Assembly (NCBI RefSeq): GCF_963576615.1
Contig: NC_088710.1
Location: 4,134,001-4,198,000 of the forward strand
DNA from: Watersipora subatra
Lineage: Eukaryota; Bryozoa; Gymnolaemata; Cheilostomatida; Watersiporidae
Direction of reading: 5' to 3'
DNA: 64,000 nucleotides
In this document: positions 36,281-48,626 of the stretch, piece after piece
Numbering within the stretch: the stretch's first letter is position 1
How the letters are laid out: every line of letters begins with the position of its first letter
Translations under genes and position numbers: made by a program
The notes under the pieces: generated by a model
The model's input: only the letters and a program-made list of their open reading frames with translations
What the model was told of the DNA's origin: nothing
Database searches by the model: none

Positions 36281-39200
36281 ATGGATAGAGCTGATAAAAA
36301 GAATAATTCTAGTAAGAAAGAAAAGGAGGAGCAGAAGCGTATTGCAGAGAGATTACAAGCTCGGCGACCTCTTCACACGTTTACCCTTGAGGCGCCAGAG
36401 TATACAATTCGTCCCGAGATACTTCTTAAAGATGGAGGTTATTACGAGAAAGAACTTCGGGTAGGAGTAATTATATATATGTTTTTTCTCAAAGATTATA
36501 TAAAAATGATCGCCTGCTTAGAAACTACAACACAGTTCAGTTTTGATGATTAAATTTCAAAACTCTGCTAATATTACATGACGTTTAGAATAAAGATTAT
36601 TTAGTGTTAGTTTCAGGAAATTGTTTCTTGATGAACTTTGACTTTTTAAGCTACGTCTTTGCGATCATTGTAAAATATATCATACGAAGTAGCAGAACCT
36701 ATTTAATCTGAATATAAATAATACATATTCTGAATATGAATCTAATTTTACCTGTGTAGTCGACAGTCTGACATTCAGCAGTCACAAAAGGTCAAAGATC
36801 ATTGGTGGAGTAGTATTTGATCCTATCCACTCGTACTTTACATTAGTAGATTGACTTGTTACGAGTACGCTGAGTGCGACCTTCTCACCTTACAAATATT
36901 ACTCATACGAGCCAACTAAAAATTCCAATCAGACAAGTATGTGGATTGCTGTATCATACATTGACATGTTCTCTTGCTAAGTACTGGGTTGTTATAAACA
37001 TACCAATACTCGTGTACCTGTTAAACCCGGTTGAATCAACAGGGTCACACATTATAGAAATACTCCGAGTTCTCACATACCTTCTGCACAAACTGTTTTA
37101 GACAACATCTATGGCTTTGTGCAAATTTTTTGTTGAAGTTGTTAAACTACGCGCATCGTTGAACTACTAGTTGAATTAGTAGCGACACTACATGTAGATT
37201 ACTCCAATGACATGATTATCCCTACACATTGTTCTTTCAAGATCATGTAAGGCATTACAATATTCTCAGTGGTAAGCTGTATTTGTAAGTTCTAATCCTG
37301 AAATTTCTCACAACTGATCAAATATGTTGCCGTTATAAGTTAATATGCTGCGCAGTAAACTTATAACTCAGTTAACGACTAACAGAACTTGGCAGGCAGA
37401 TCAATTACGTTAGTAGAATTCGAATATTGCTGGAAAATGACTTGTTATTTTGAGCCTATTAGAGGTAAAGTTTAATTGCTTTGGCAGCTGTTAAAACAAG
37501 GTTCATAGTTTGTAGTATGCTGGCATCATTCGAAAAGTCTCATTTGTGCTCGACTCTACGAACAGAACGGAGGTTCTGAGAATCATCGACAGGGGCATCG
37601 TAAGTTACCAGAGCTTGACTTATTTTAAGTTACCAGAGAATGACTTGTGTTGTCATTCGATTCTCCAAAGTAATATTGTATAACGTGAATGTTGCGGATT
37701 TTGCTTTAGCCCTTGGATGCTCACTAGTATAATAAGGAAATGTTGAAGAATAGTTCTCCATCTCAATACTGTTTTATATCACAAGCTATACATGAAAAAT
37801 GCTTTTATCAAAAACATAAGTTTAGCCTGTGTTCTGCAGAGGGAAGGAGACATCCCTTACACCACCAGCATGGAGCATGATGCTATCTTTAGTCTCAATG
37901 TTAACAACATAAAAATCAGCAAAAGAGATGGAGATGAGGTGAGATTTTACGATTAATAGTTCTCTAACCGAGGGGACAACTCCTTTTATGGCTTGCTTGT
38001 CAGCCAATTCTTTTTTATTTTTGAATCTGTCATGTAAACACTTAGTTAGATGATGCATTGCTTTATTGAATTATTTCGGCTAAACTCCATAAGTGGTTTG
38101 GTTCTAAATTAATAAATAATAAATAGAAAGTAATAATGTTCAGAGTAAAATTATTAACAATCATGTTTAAAGTATAAATTTCCTGTTGTTTAGATACTTT
38201 TGTTAAGCAGTGTTGCTTTAAAACAGGGCTACTCTCTTAAAGCAATACTGCACAACTTCTGTGGACTCTGTCTAAGCGTTTTTATGTCGAGTGTTGGCCT
38301 CTCCGGTGAAGTAAATAAAGTAAATTATTGTAAGCCTACTATTTGGTTGGTAACAGTATTTTTAACTCAAATTTGTTTCCTAAAAAAGTTACAAATGGTT
38401 TCTTATCATCTCATCAGCACTCGCCCCTTCTAGAGAAATAAAACTTAGCATACGCGTGTGTCGATAAACAGCTGTTTGAATGTCAGACCCTCATTACTAT
38501 TACTAAAGACTTTAGTTTGAGTTTTATGACTGAATTCAAGACAAACTTAGGAGCTTGCTTAAGTAAAAAATATTAATTTCTATACAATTACAACAAGAAA
38601 GATAAAAATCATCCTTTAATAATTTGTGGTTAATTGCTTTTGGTCGTTTCTTTCATTGAATTTAATGCTCTGATTGTTGGAATGTCTCTTAGAATAAAAC
38701 CGTGGTACATTTTATACAAATACCCAATGTTCAAGTTTCCTGTTTGACTTGTCATACGCTATCTGGCGGGAATGTCAACTTTCTCAGCAACACAAATGCT
38801 ATACGGCCATGATGTTAACCTACTCTATACTAGTGATTGGCTGTAATGTTAACATGCGCAGTGTTATGTGCCAGCTATGTTAACTTACTCTGTGTGTTGT
38901 ATACCGGCAATATCAACATAATTGTTAGCTTTTTATTTTTTCTTCCCGATGTGAGATAACTAAACAGCAGATTCTTAGTTTTATAATTTTTATCAAGAAC
39001 ACGACTTCTCCTGTCTCTGTTAGCTGATATAACTCTAGAGGTGCTGTCAGCATGGAGAGAGCCTCTTTTCGTCGTATAGATCGAACAGCTAGTAATTTGG
39101 CTGTGCGGCTAGTGTAGACTGCGCTCCATTACTTCTACAGCCATTTTTTAATTAATCAAACTGAGGCTAGGATTAATATTGGATGCTGCACATGAGGTGA

Positions 39201-42200
39201 ATATCGTGACATTCTACTCTTCTAGGAGACCTTGCTGAGGATTCCCATCGCTGAGGTGGCCAATATATGCTATATTCAGGATGATTCCCAGTCTCTCCTC
39301 GCACTCAAGTATGGTAATCCAGCTGAGGACCGCGAGATCTGCAAGTTGGCTGTCATGTACGCTGACAAGCCGGTATGTCAGACTTGCCTGTTTAGCTGAC
39401 TCGTTGACCCCTGGCTACCGGCCAACTAGGTAGAAAGGTTTTAACTCCGTTACTGAACCTGGCATCACTAGTTGACTGTCTGATTGCTTCCTAGTTTGTA
39501 TTATTGGTTTATCCGCTACTCACAAAGGAGATAACGAGTTCAGGCCTGCGGTACGTCCAGTTAGATTGTTGCTTACTTTGCTGTAGGAATCTGCTCATGA
39601 GATTTGTTCCTTGGTTGGCCAGTGCTTCCAGATTGTCTACACAGAGGCCACGATGCAAGCGTTTGATAAGAACCTTGAACACAACGGCACCTACTCCAGC
39701 CATCCCGGATCCACTGGTAAGTTTTAAAGTTGTTAGTCAGAAAACTACTTCATGATATGTTTGAAGTGTCTGCAGATGAAGCTATGAACTTATCTATGTT
39801 CACGCCTTCACCGACTGTTATATCAGTCAGTGTTATATGATATTTGGGTTAGATTATTAAACAATCAGCTGTCATTGGAGTGACTACATAACAGCGACGT
39901 GATCAGGTTGATGATTGTCAAAATGGTTTTGGTCTCTATGGCGACTGCATTATAATGTTGACTGTTACAAAAGTGACTTTCCTGTCAATTTCGGAGTTGT
40001 TTGTATAAAATTAAGACCAAGATGCTATGAATGTTTATTTGTACAGTAGAGATAGAAAAAAATTAAATTGATTTAACTGGAGGCCTGCAAATGCTGATTG
40101 TAAACGTCGCCTAACGACATTAGTTATCAGTGTACGTGTGATATGATTGGACTAGATTTTAAGTTTGTTTATTCTGTTTCAAGTTCTCTCTTTAAATCAT
40201 GTGTCCATTATATTACTAATCTAGATTATATTTTATTTTCAATTCATTTCGAATAAATTTTTTTACTGAACAATATCTTGCTAAATTAGGTAAAAAAATT
40301 TGTGACATCAAATAGTTTGGCTAAAATGTAATTTTACAAAAAAATGAAACGGAGGTTGATTTCTTTCCTCATGATTCCTAATGAGCAGTCGCAATGTTTT
40401 GTGTTCTCAGCTGTTGCCAGAAGAATCGACCTAAGCGATGCAATACGATGCGTTACAACAATTGCTTTTATATTCAAATTGCTATCATGTGATCGTTGTT
40501 GTGCCAGTTGCTGTTTTACAACAACTATTATTATGGCATTCATGTGCGCCGTTACAGATTGTCATGTGTAATAAGTATGCGTACAATCAATTCATGAAGC
40601 AGCGTGATGGTCAAGTGGCGCAGTTGGTAACGTTCTTGGTTGTAGCACAGAAAATCTAAGATTGATTCCCATGTGAGGCAATTTTTTATCCTGACACTCT
40701 TAGTGTGGACAGACGCGGCTCTGATTATAGCAAACATTGCTGTTGTGTAGGCAGTGCACTGTTAGTCGATGCACTAGTAGTCGATGCACTGGTAGTCGAT
40801 GCACTGGTAGTCGATGCACTGGTAATCGATGCACTGGTAGTCGATGCACTGGTAACGTTCTTGGTTGTAGCACAGAAAATCTAAGATTGATTCCCATGTG
40901 AGGCAATTTTTTATCCTGACACTCTTAGTGTGGACAGACGCGGCTCTGATTATAGCAAACATTGCTGTTGTGTAGGCAGTGCACTGTTAGTCGATGCACT
41001 AGTAGTCGATGCACTGGTAGTCGATGCACTGGTAGTCGATGCACTGGTAATCGATGCACTGGTAGTCGATGCACTGGTAGTCGATGCACTGGTAGTCGAT
41101 GCACTGGTAGTCGATGCACTGGTAATCGATGCACTGGTAGTCGATGCACTGGTAGTCGATGCACTGGTAATCGATGCACTGGTAGTCGATGCACTGGTAG
41201 TCGATGCACTGGTAGTCGATGCACTGGTAGTCGATGCACTGGTAGTCGATGCACTGGTAGTCGATGCACTGGTAGTCGATGCACTGGTAGTCGATGCACT
41301 GGTAGTCGATGCACTGGTAGTCGATGCACTGGTAGTCGATGCACTGGTAGTCGATGCACTGGTAGTCGATGCACTGGTAGTCGATGCACTGGTAGTCGAT
41401 GCACTGGTAGTCGATGCACTGGTAATCGATGCACTGGTAGTCGATGCACTGGTAGTCGATGCACTGGTAGTCGATGCACTGGTAGTCGATGCACTGGTAG
41501 TCGATGCACTGGTAGTCGATGCACTGGTAGTCGATGCACTGGTAGTCGATGCACTGGTAGTCGATGCACTGGTAGTCGATGCACTGTTAGTTGCTGTTTT
41601 AACAGTCGCTATAAGTCACACGAGTCGTAATATATATTTGTTGTTGCTATAGGTACGAGCACTTTTACTGGAAATGGACCCCTTAGGCTGCACGAGCTTG
41701 TAAAACCGACTCCGCAGTTGTAAGTACACAGTTTGCTTTTATCAGTGAAGTTGTCATCTCACAGTTCCTTTTGACCCGGAACTGCAATTGTTAAATTGTG
41801 GGTATTATCTCATGCACTGCAAGAAAATTTCTCATCTTCTGTAGTTATTTCCCCATCCTCCATACGGAACTTTTCATTGTTCACCCACCTCCTACTTATT
41901 AATATTCAGGACTGTTGTTAAAGGAGCTTTAACACAGTATGTCGTAATATTTGTATTTAGTAACTATTTCATACTTTAGTTTACATGTGTGTTACAACCA
42001 GTTTTGTCTCTGTCATTCTTTCCTTTATCCCATGCTTGTTCAAGTGCTGACAACTGCAAATTTTACTACTGCCTGCGCAATGCTTCATTAACCACGCATT
42101 GTGGAAACATGGAAACAGGGCTGTATTTATGTTTCTTTTGAATGTAAAATAGGAAATCTTTCATGCGCTATGTTTATGACGTTGAAAGAATTTAAAGTAA

Positions 42201-45200
42201 AGTTTATAATTAAATAGTAACATACTTTGCTGACTCTTGCAATGGTTCAATAGCAATATAACTACCTATAGACAGCAGACAGCAGCATAAAATAGATATA
42301 ACCACCTATAGACAGCAGACAGCAGCATAAAATAGATATAACCACCTATAGACAGCAGACAGCAGCATAAAATAGATATAACCACCTATAGACAGCAGAC
42401 AGCAGCATAAAATAGATATAACCACCTATAGACAGCAGACAGCAGCATAAAATAGATATAACCACCTATAGACAGCAGACAGCAGCATAAAATAGATATA
42501 ACCACCTATAGACAGCAGACAGCAGCATAAAATAGACTGAATTCTTTTGCTATATACATTAGAAAAAATGTGGCTCAACAAAAGGTAGCTGCATTTATGT
42601 TAACTTATTATTTGTTTTCGTGAATCTTAGGGTACTTTAAGCGATGTCCTACAAAAGCTACAGGAAGTGATAACAAACAACCTGTTCCACCTAACGTAAT
42701 GTCTTTCTAGTTAGCTATTTGGATAGTTGATTAGGCTACGATGACACTATTTCATGTTTGTCATTGACTTTGTTATCGCTTGTACGTAAACATATCAAGT
42801 GATTACGAACAAATCGCTTCACGAAGAAATGACTCCTGGTTAAAATAAAGTTGTCAATTCTGTAACCATTTTCTTGAAATGCTTAGACATGCCAAACCTT
42901 TAATAGTAAACTGAAATTTTGTTTTATTGTTTCCAGTGTGTGAAATTCTTATGAGAAGAGCAGTGTGTGTTACTCCACAGATGACTATTAGCATTGTTCT
43001 TCCTATAGCAGTAACTAGCCATGTCTTCGTTTCAAATGTATAACCTTTTTGTTGTATAATCTTCTTGTATAACCATTTTTTATAATCATCAACAAAATCA
43101 TTTTTTGTTACATGCTAAAACAAAAATGAAGAACAGAAATCAGGAATTTTTGAGTAGGTTGAAAAAAAGTGTTTTAAAGTTGATAATCTAATAGTACTGT
43201 GGAGGAGTCAGGATAGTGAATTGCAACAATGTAGTAACAGAAAGTTTCTGAACTGAAACGTACGATGGTGGATGTAGTATGTTAGTGTCACGGTATAGAA
43301 AACCATGTTTGTCTTATGTTTGGAAGGATAAATACAAATATTCTTGGCACTGCTTTCACAGGGTTTTGAAACTTGCAACACAAATCCATCATTTTTTATG
43401 TCATCAAGTCGTTTGCACATGCGCTCGTTCATGAAAAAGCCGCCATATTTGTAGAAAACGATTGTTTTTCTTTTATTTTATAGTACTTTTTGGTGTTGTT
43501 TTGATACTATAATAAAAAAATTGCAAACAAAAGCATCGATTTCAAAAATTGCAAAAGCTTCGTGTTTTTAACGGTAAAATTGTCTATAAAGATGGCCGAC
43601 AATGATAAACTGACATCACAAAAAATGAAGGATTAGCACAGAAGTGAGCGAATTAGGTATAAGGCAATATGTTCAAAGATTTTCTGATGTATTTGGTGGG
43701 AGTGTGATGAGCTTTGGTGTTGTTTTTCATTCTCGTTCGCATACCTTCCAGCATGACTTCCTCTACAGTGGATCGCTCAGTCTCGTCACACTCGACTGTG
43801 TCGGTCACATCGAGTCGGTACAATCAAAGAAGGAGGGCAAGCGAGAGTGAGAGCGATGTGCCAGACACCGTGAGCACTAGTGATGGAGTGCTCAGAGAGT
43901 ACATGGATAAGGTGTGTTATTTTACTCTCTCCTCCATCTTGTATGAGTTGTCAGTCTAACATGATGCTATTTGCTGCTGTCAGTCCACACAGCAGCTTAA
44001 CTCTTCTTGTCTCGGGATTCTAAGGTATGATTACAAAAGGGTGAGCCACTCTGTCAGATGTAGGAGTTTAATGCAAAGTTTGACTTGTTAGTCACTCAAT
44101 AAACACAAGTCAAGGACAGTAATGACACTGATTAAACAACTTCTCAAATATTTCGCTGAACGTCTGTAGATGACACGCTATTGCTACACAGACTGTCAGA
44201 TGGGCATGAGACAAGTGAGGAGGAAACCTTTTAGGAACACTTATGGAAGGAATTGTCATCTGGCTTATGTCTAAACAGATATAAGCCAGATGACGGCGGT
44301 GGTTGACTTCGCGACGAAGAAAGGGGTGCTGCTAATTTTATGTTTATAACGTGACTCGTTAACAACATCGTGCCATTTTCATTCATAATCGTAATCAAAA
44401 GACGGATTTTCCGTTTGATGAAAAAAGTAGCCTAAATAATAACACCATGGAAATGACCAGCAATCTCTAGCATTCAGAATATGAGTAGATCTTGGAATCA
44501 CAAGGGCCATGTTAGAGTTTCCTAGCTGGTGGTTTGCACAGGGATCTAGTAGCCTTGCAGTGAGCATAATTCTCAGTCTATTATTATGCCAGGTGCAAGG
44601 ATGAAGTAAATTAATAAGAGGCAAAGCTAGGTTTGCGCTATTTAGTAAATGCGTATGTAGTCTAACCTTGTTAAATCTCAAGATGCTATAGTCATATGGT
44701 TTTATTTGCTATATGTAATCTGTCTTGTTTGCTATTAAATTTCAATTCTGCTAAATAGTTAATGATCATTATTAATACACTGATACTGATGTAGCACCTT
44801 AGTCCCAGCCACCTCGGATGAACAGGTAGAGGAGTGCTCTGCCATTTTTAGTCTTTGATATACTTTATATAATAGATCTCAACAATAAACATTCACTCTG
44901 GTATTCACTGTTTGAAACTACCTTTTCTGTGAATCTGTCAAGGAGCTAGAGGCAGCATTAGTTTAGTGATTAGGATTTTGTCTGCAGCTACCCAAGAAGT
45001 TAAACCCAGAAGAACTGAAGCAGTTTGCAACTCTGCTTCATCAATGGCTGACCATGGGCCTTCCCTTTGAAGACTTCTGCAACAGAGTTGTATCACTCTA
45101 TGGCCCTCATCGAAAAAATCTTTTGCAAGGTTAGTGATATTTTAATCTGAGTTGTCTTCTCAATGCTCTGAGGACACAACTCTGTTTGTCTATATGTATT

Positions 45201-46045
45201 ATAAAAGCGGCTATTACATCTACTTTTATGAAAGGTCGGGTGTTATATGATACAAAAATCCGATGCTATAAATGTCTTGTAACAAAATATACGGAACAAT
45301 GACGAAGAACAGGTTTATTCAGAGTATGCTGAATATAATAGCGAGAAGACGAAGCCATGATCTGCAATCCGCTCCTATTGTGTCATTAGCATCTACTGCA
45401 TCAATGTACGACTCTAGGTTTAGGGCTCGGGTTGAAGAGCTCAACTCTTTGTATGAGGAAGTCGAGGTGACACAGCGTGCTACCTAGGCAGGTAGTCATA
45501 GCTGAGTCACAGATAAGGGAGATGCTGGCTTTTTGATGAGTTTCCACGATATCAAATCTTATTAATTAGTAAGTCGATATTGTAATAGTATTGCGATATC
45601 AAGTCGTAAAAAGTTAGTAAATCTTTTTAATAGAGTATCCAAAACCTTTCTTCTTCAAAACCTTCAATTTCTTGAGTAATTGTTAGTAATCAATAAGTTA
45701 CTGGGTATATCAATGAATTCATATACGTAATAGCTTTAGTTCTATAATTTCTGTTCTGAAAATGGCCGATGCAGAGGGTCTGAGAATAGTTAAAATGGTC
45801 TGAATTGATTCACTGAATTTAACATATTCATTATGTTTTAAAGCTCTCAGAATTTGTGCTCTCCTTGTTCATCGTCAGAGAAAACAAAAGGTATCACCTG
45901 CCAAGTAAAAGGCTCATTGAATATTACTTTACTAATTACAGGGATGAGATATTTTATACCAGAGAAAGATGCTGCCTTTTTCGAGGGTGTCTTGGAAAGA
46001 GAGGGAGTTGTCTTAGATATGGAGGCGACGCTGAAGAGGTCGTGA
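36281..46045 (+). CDS. CCM2: CCM2 (malcavernin) homologue
   Basis: CCM2 is a scaffold with a phosphotyrosine-binding (PTB) domain and a C-terminal harmonin-homology domain; in animals it links KRIT1 and MEKK3 in junction signalling. Eight exons: 36281-36460, 37840-37938, 39226-39372, 39587-39716, 41653-41719, 43752-43911, 44988-45129 and 45942-46045, giving 342 codons plus stop with every phase matching. Family-like segments: RRPLHTFTLEAPE near the start, EHDAIFSLNVNNIKI, LLRIPIAEVANICYIQDD and CSLVGQCFQIVYTEAT (PTB), then a Ser-rich linker, LREYMDK, LNPEELKQFATLLHQW and GMRYFIPEKDAAFFEGVLE (harmonin-homology). Human CCM2 is about 444 residues; the linker is shorter here, and the first PTB strand (YLGxLT in vertebrates) is missing from the model. 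A candidate extra exon at 36982-37068 would fill that gap exactly in phase. ATTAAA at 46323 may be the poly(A) signal. Confidence 0.9.
36982..37068 (+). CDS. Candidate missing CCM2 exon (PTB start)
   Basis: An 87-bp open block follows a good acceptor (TTCTCTTGCTAAG) and would join exons 1 and 2 in phase 0. It reads YWVVINIPILVYLLNPVEST then GSHIIEILR. In human CCM2 the matching stretch (YLGQLTSIPGYLNP...TEILHF) has nearly the same length and a similar order of hydrophobic residues and LNP. The donor (CGA|GTTCTC) is poor and the conserved Gly is absent, so this may be coincidence. Confidence 0.35.
40612..40680 (+). repeat. tRNA-derived SINE heading a minisatellite
   Basis: GTGGCGCAGTTGGTAACG (A-box-like) and AGATTGATTCCC (B-box-like) are spaced as in a tRNA. 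The following body ends in GCAGTGCACTGTTAG and runs directly into the 15-bp array. Part of it is repeated at 40851, 225 bp later. Confidence 0.6.
40626..41590. repeat. 15-bp minisatellite with duplicated SINE body
   Basis: The unit TCGATGCACTGGTAG is repeated 6 times at 40766-40855 and 40 times at 40991-41590, mostly exact, with occasional GGTAA variants. The block starting GGTAACGTTCTTGG (40626) recurs at 40851, so SINE body plus short array was duplicated as a 225-bp segment. The array ends about 60 bp before a CCM2 exon. Its length and lack of stops leave several frames open on both strands, producing artefactual proteins. Confidence 0.95.
42256..42536. repeat. 40-bp tandem repeat, about 7 copies
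   Basis: The unit begins GACAGCAGACAGCAGCATAA and ends ATAACCACCTATA. Copies start at 42271, 42311, 42351, 42391, 42431, 42471 and 42511 and look identical, apart from a partial unit at the left edge with ACTACC for ACCACC. It lies in a CCM2 intron; identity points to recent expansion. Confidence 0.95.
43062..43340 (+). repeat. Interspersed repeat, copy 1
   Basis: About 280 bp, in a CCM2 intron, matching 48341-48626 in direct orientation. Shared blocks include ATCAACAAAAT, GACAGAAATCAGGAA-like, GTTGATAATCTAATAGTA and ACGATGGTGGATG. It has no recognisable coding capacity or tRNA-like head. Family unknown. Confidence 0.75.
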
Positions 46046-48340
46046 TAGCTGCCAAAGCAGCTTTGTTCAGGTATAATGAAGGGAGGCTGAGGTGCTTGAT
46101 ATACAAGAGCAATACGGGCCTTCCATTCTTTCACGGCAATATATTATAGGCTCAAACCTTAAATTGTTAAAGAAACTCGTGGAAAGACGTAGGCATTGCA
46201 TAAGGCTGTAACATCACATAGGAATAGGGCATAAATGTACGCGAGGCACTTCAAAGGACCACAGACACTGAATAGTCGAATTCCTGCATTGCTAATCGCA
46301 ACGGAAATTAACTGAGGCATAAATTAAATATATAGGACTTTTAGGGTAACATTTCAATCATCAGTATTTTTAGGGAAATTGTTTTATTTTTGTTTGAGTG
46401 GTTTGTAATTCGGCGATCGAATTTTGCCTCCGTCTTGCGTATATAGACTAAACTGAAAGCATGCTAAACAATGAATTTTTTCTTGCGATCTTCTTTCGAC
46501 AATTTTGGCTGACAACCTATCAAAACACAGATATCTGAGATGCCTCGCATAGACTGCCCATCAGAGATGGGAGGCATGTGATAGGCGTAACGTTATGTCT
46601 TTTATTCTATTTAGCATATCCGGACTCGCTCGCCGTCCTGACTCATTACTCGTTTTTCATCTTATTGCGAATCAAATTACAAATTGAGACATTTCTCTGT
46701 GTCTTCATTGATAATATTTGAGAGGATTATTCTGGCATCAATGGCTGGCCTCATTCCGAGTGTTCTAAATGTCGGTATATGTTTATCCTCTTGTCAGAAA
46801 GCCATTTTGGCCTCGTTTCATTTGCATTTTAATACTGAACATTAAATATACGCATATAGGCAAAAAATTGTCGTCAATTCATAAAAATTGTACTGAGCCG
46901 GTTGTTTGGACACGCATGGAATTTTTTCGCTTTGTTTCTATGTTGATGAATGGTACAGATCTGACGTCAATACTTGGGTGTGACTTGTACATTTCCCTTC
47001 GACAACCTTGCATCATGCGTATTGTACGTTGAATACAATCAGCTGACTGGCAGCTCGAGTCTCTGTCTGTGCCTTCATCTGAACAAAGCTATTAGTGTAC
47101 TATTGCTGAAATTTATATTAAAAATGCCCATGTGTACATAACCCTTCTAAAGTAAGTTTTTCCAAAGTAATTTATAACTTCCAATTTTGCTGACTTTTGT
47201 GAAAAAAAGTGTGTAACTATTTTTCAAAATATTTACCACATAAGCTGTTCTCTTTAGGAGCTGCTGAAGTCTCGCCAAATAATTTATGCGTAAGTTTGAT
47301 ATGCCAATAAATCATACCAGACACATGCTCGGCATAATCTATATCTCTCGTTAATGGCCGTAATTAGGTGTCTCTTCTTTTGCCAACTGTCTGCAAATAT
47401 GGAAGCAGACATTGAAAAGTAACCAAACGCAGAGGTCGGGTAGGGCGCTAGATCCCGTATGGTGCGCTAGAGCCCAGGCCATACTCATACGCGGTCGTTT
47501 GTAACGCAAGCCTCCTCTCGAGTTGCTAGCTCCGAGCTAGCTGTATAAATATTCCCGGAATGTGAATAGAAAGGCCATATTAGTTTATCTTATAGGCACT
47601 CAGCACTTGTGTTCTGTTTACTCACGCTTTCATCTCTCTACCTATTATACAATATGATTGTACATTCTCTCTCTACCTCTCACTCTCTGCTCAGCTGTGC
47701 TTGCCATTGTAGTGGAGATAACTACACGCTTAAATGTTGTTCCGGTTTAAGAGGAGCTGTAATATAGCTTGTGTCAAGAGGTCAAAAGGTTATAGAAAAA
47801 CAGCTTCTCTTTTGAGAAATTACACATTTCATATCCAGAATACTTCATACTTGGAAACTTTAACACAAAGATACATCTCAATTGTACAGTAGAATATACA
47901 TGTAGATACATGTATTCTTATTTTAAAGTTAATTATTTGCAAGGTTAGAATTTTTATAGGTCTCTTGAGGCATCTCTGTAGCTTCCGTCTGGTTTTTCCT
48001 TTTAATTTAGAAAAACTTGTTTATTCGCTTATGAAAATGGCTTACTGGTCGAGTCTGTTATACTGTGGAGCAGGTGATACTGCGGACCAGGTGAAAGATG
48101 TTACCGAGGAAGTTGGACCGGCTGACGTCTGACTTATATAAGCTTTGGTATGCCCGTGGGCATGACAATGAAATATCTTCCTGATGGTGTTATGTATATA
48201 ATGTCATGAACCAGTCTTCATTAACAAGATGTAATGGCTTGGAACAAGGTCACACATGACACATTATAATCGTTCTTAGGAGTTGTCCTTTTCCTATAGC
48301 TACGGTTTCTTCAACTGATTATCTTATTGGCTAGAAAAGC

Positions 48341-48626
48341 TACGATGTATAACTTTTTGTTGGTATCCATCAACAAAATGTTGTTTTTCGTTACGAGCCA
48401 AAAAAGGAAAAACATGGAAAGACAGAAATCAGGAAATATTGATTGAGTTGAACAAATGCGTTTTAAAAGTTGATAATCTAATAGTATTGTGGAGGAGTCG
48501 GTATAATGAACTGTAGGTTGTAGTAACAGCAAGCTCATAAACTAAAACATACGATGGTGGATGCAGTATGTTGGTGTTACAAAATAGAAAACAATGTTTG
48601 TCATAAGTGCGGAAGGAGGAATACAA
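48341..48626 (+). repeat. Interspersed repeat, copy 2
   Basis: Second copy of the repeat at 43062-43340, in the same orientation and about 80 percent similar by eye. Both copies end near a GGAAGGA(T/G)(A/G)AATACAA block. Confidence 0.75.

Noticed and set aside
40925-41652. Long ORFs on both strands (VDALV, CTGSR and PVHRL repeats)
   Set aside because: Artefacts of a 15-bp tandem array, which leaves several frames open on both strands.
40766-42536. CRISPR-like arrays
   Set aside because: The 15-bp and 40-bp arrays have no unique spacers and lie in introns of an animal gene; they are tandem satellites.
46769-47032. 87-codon plus-strand ORF after CCM2
   Set aside because: No family resemblance and no adjoining exons; AT-rich chance frame.
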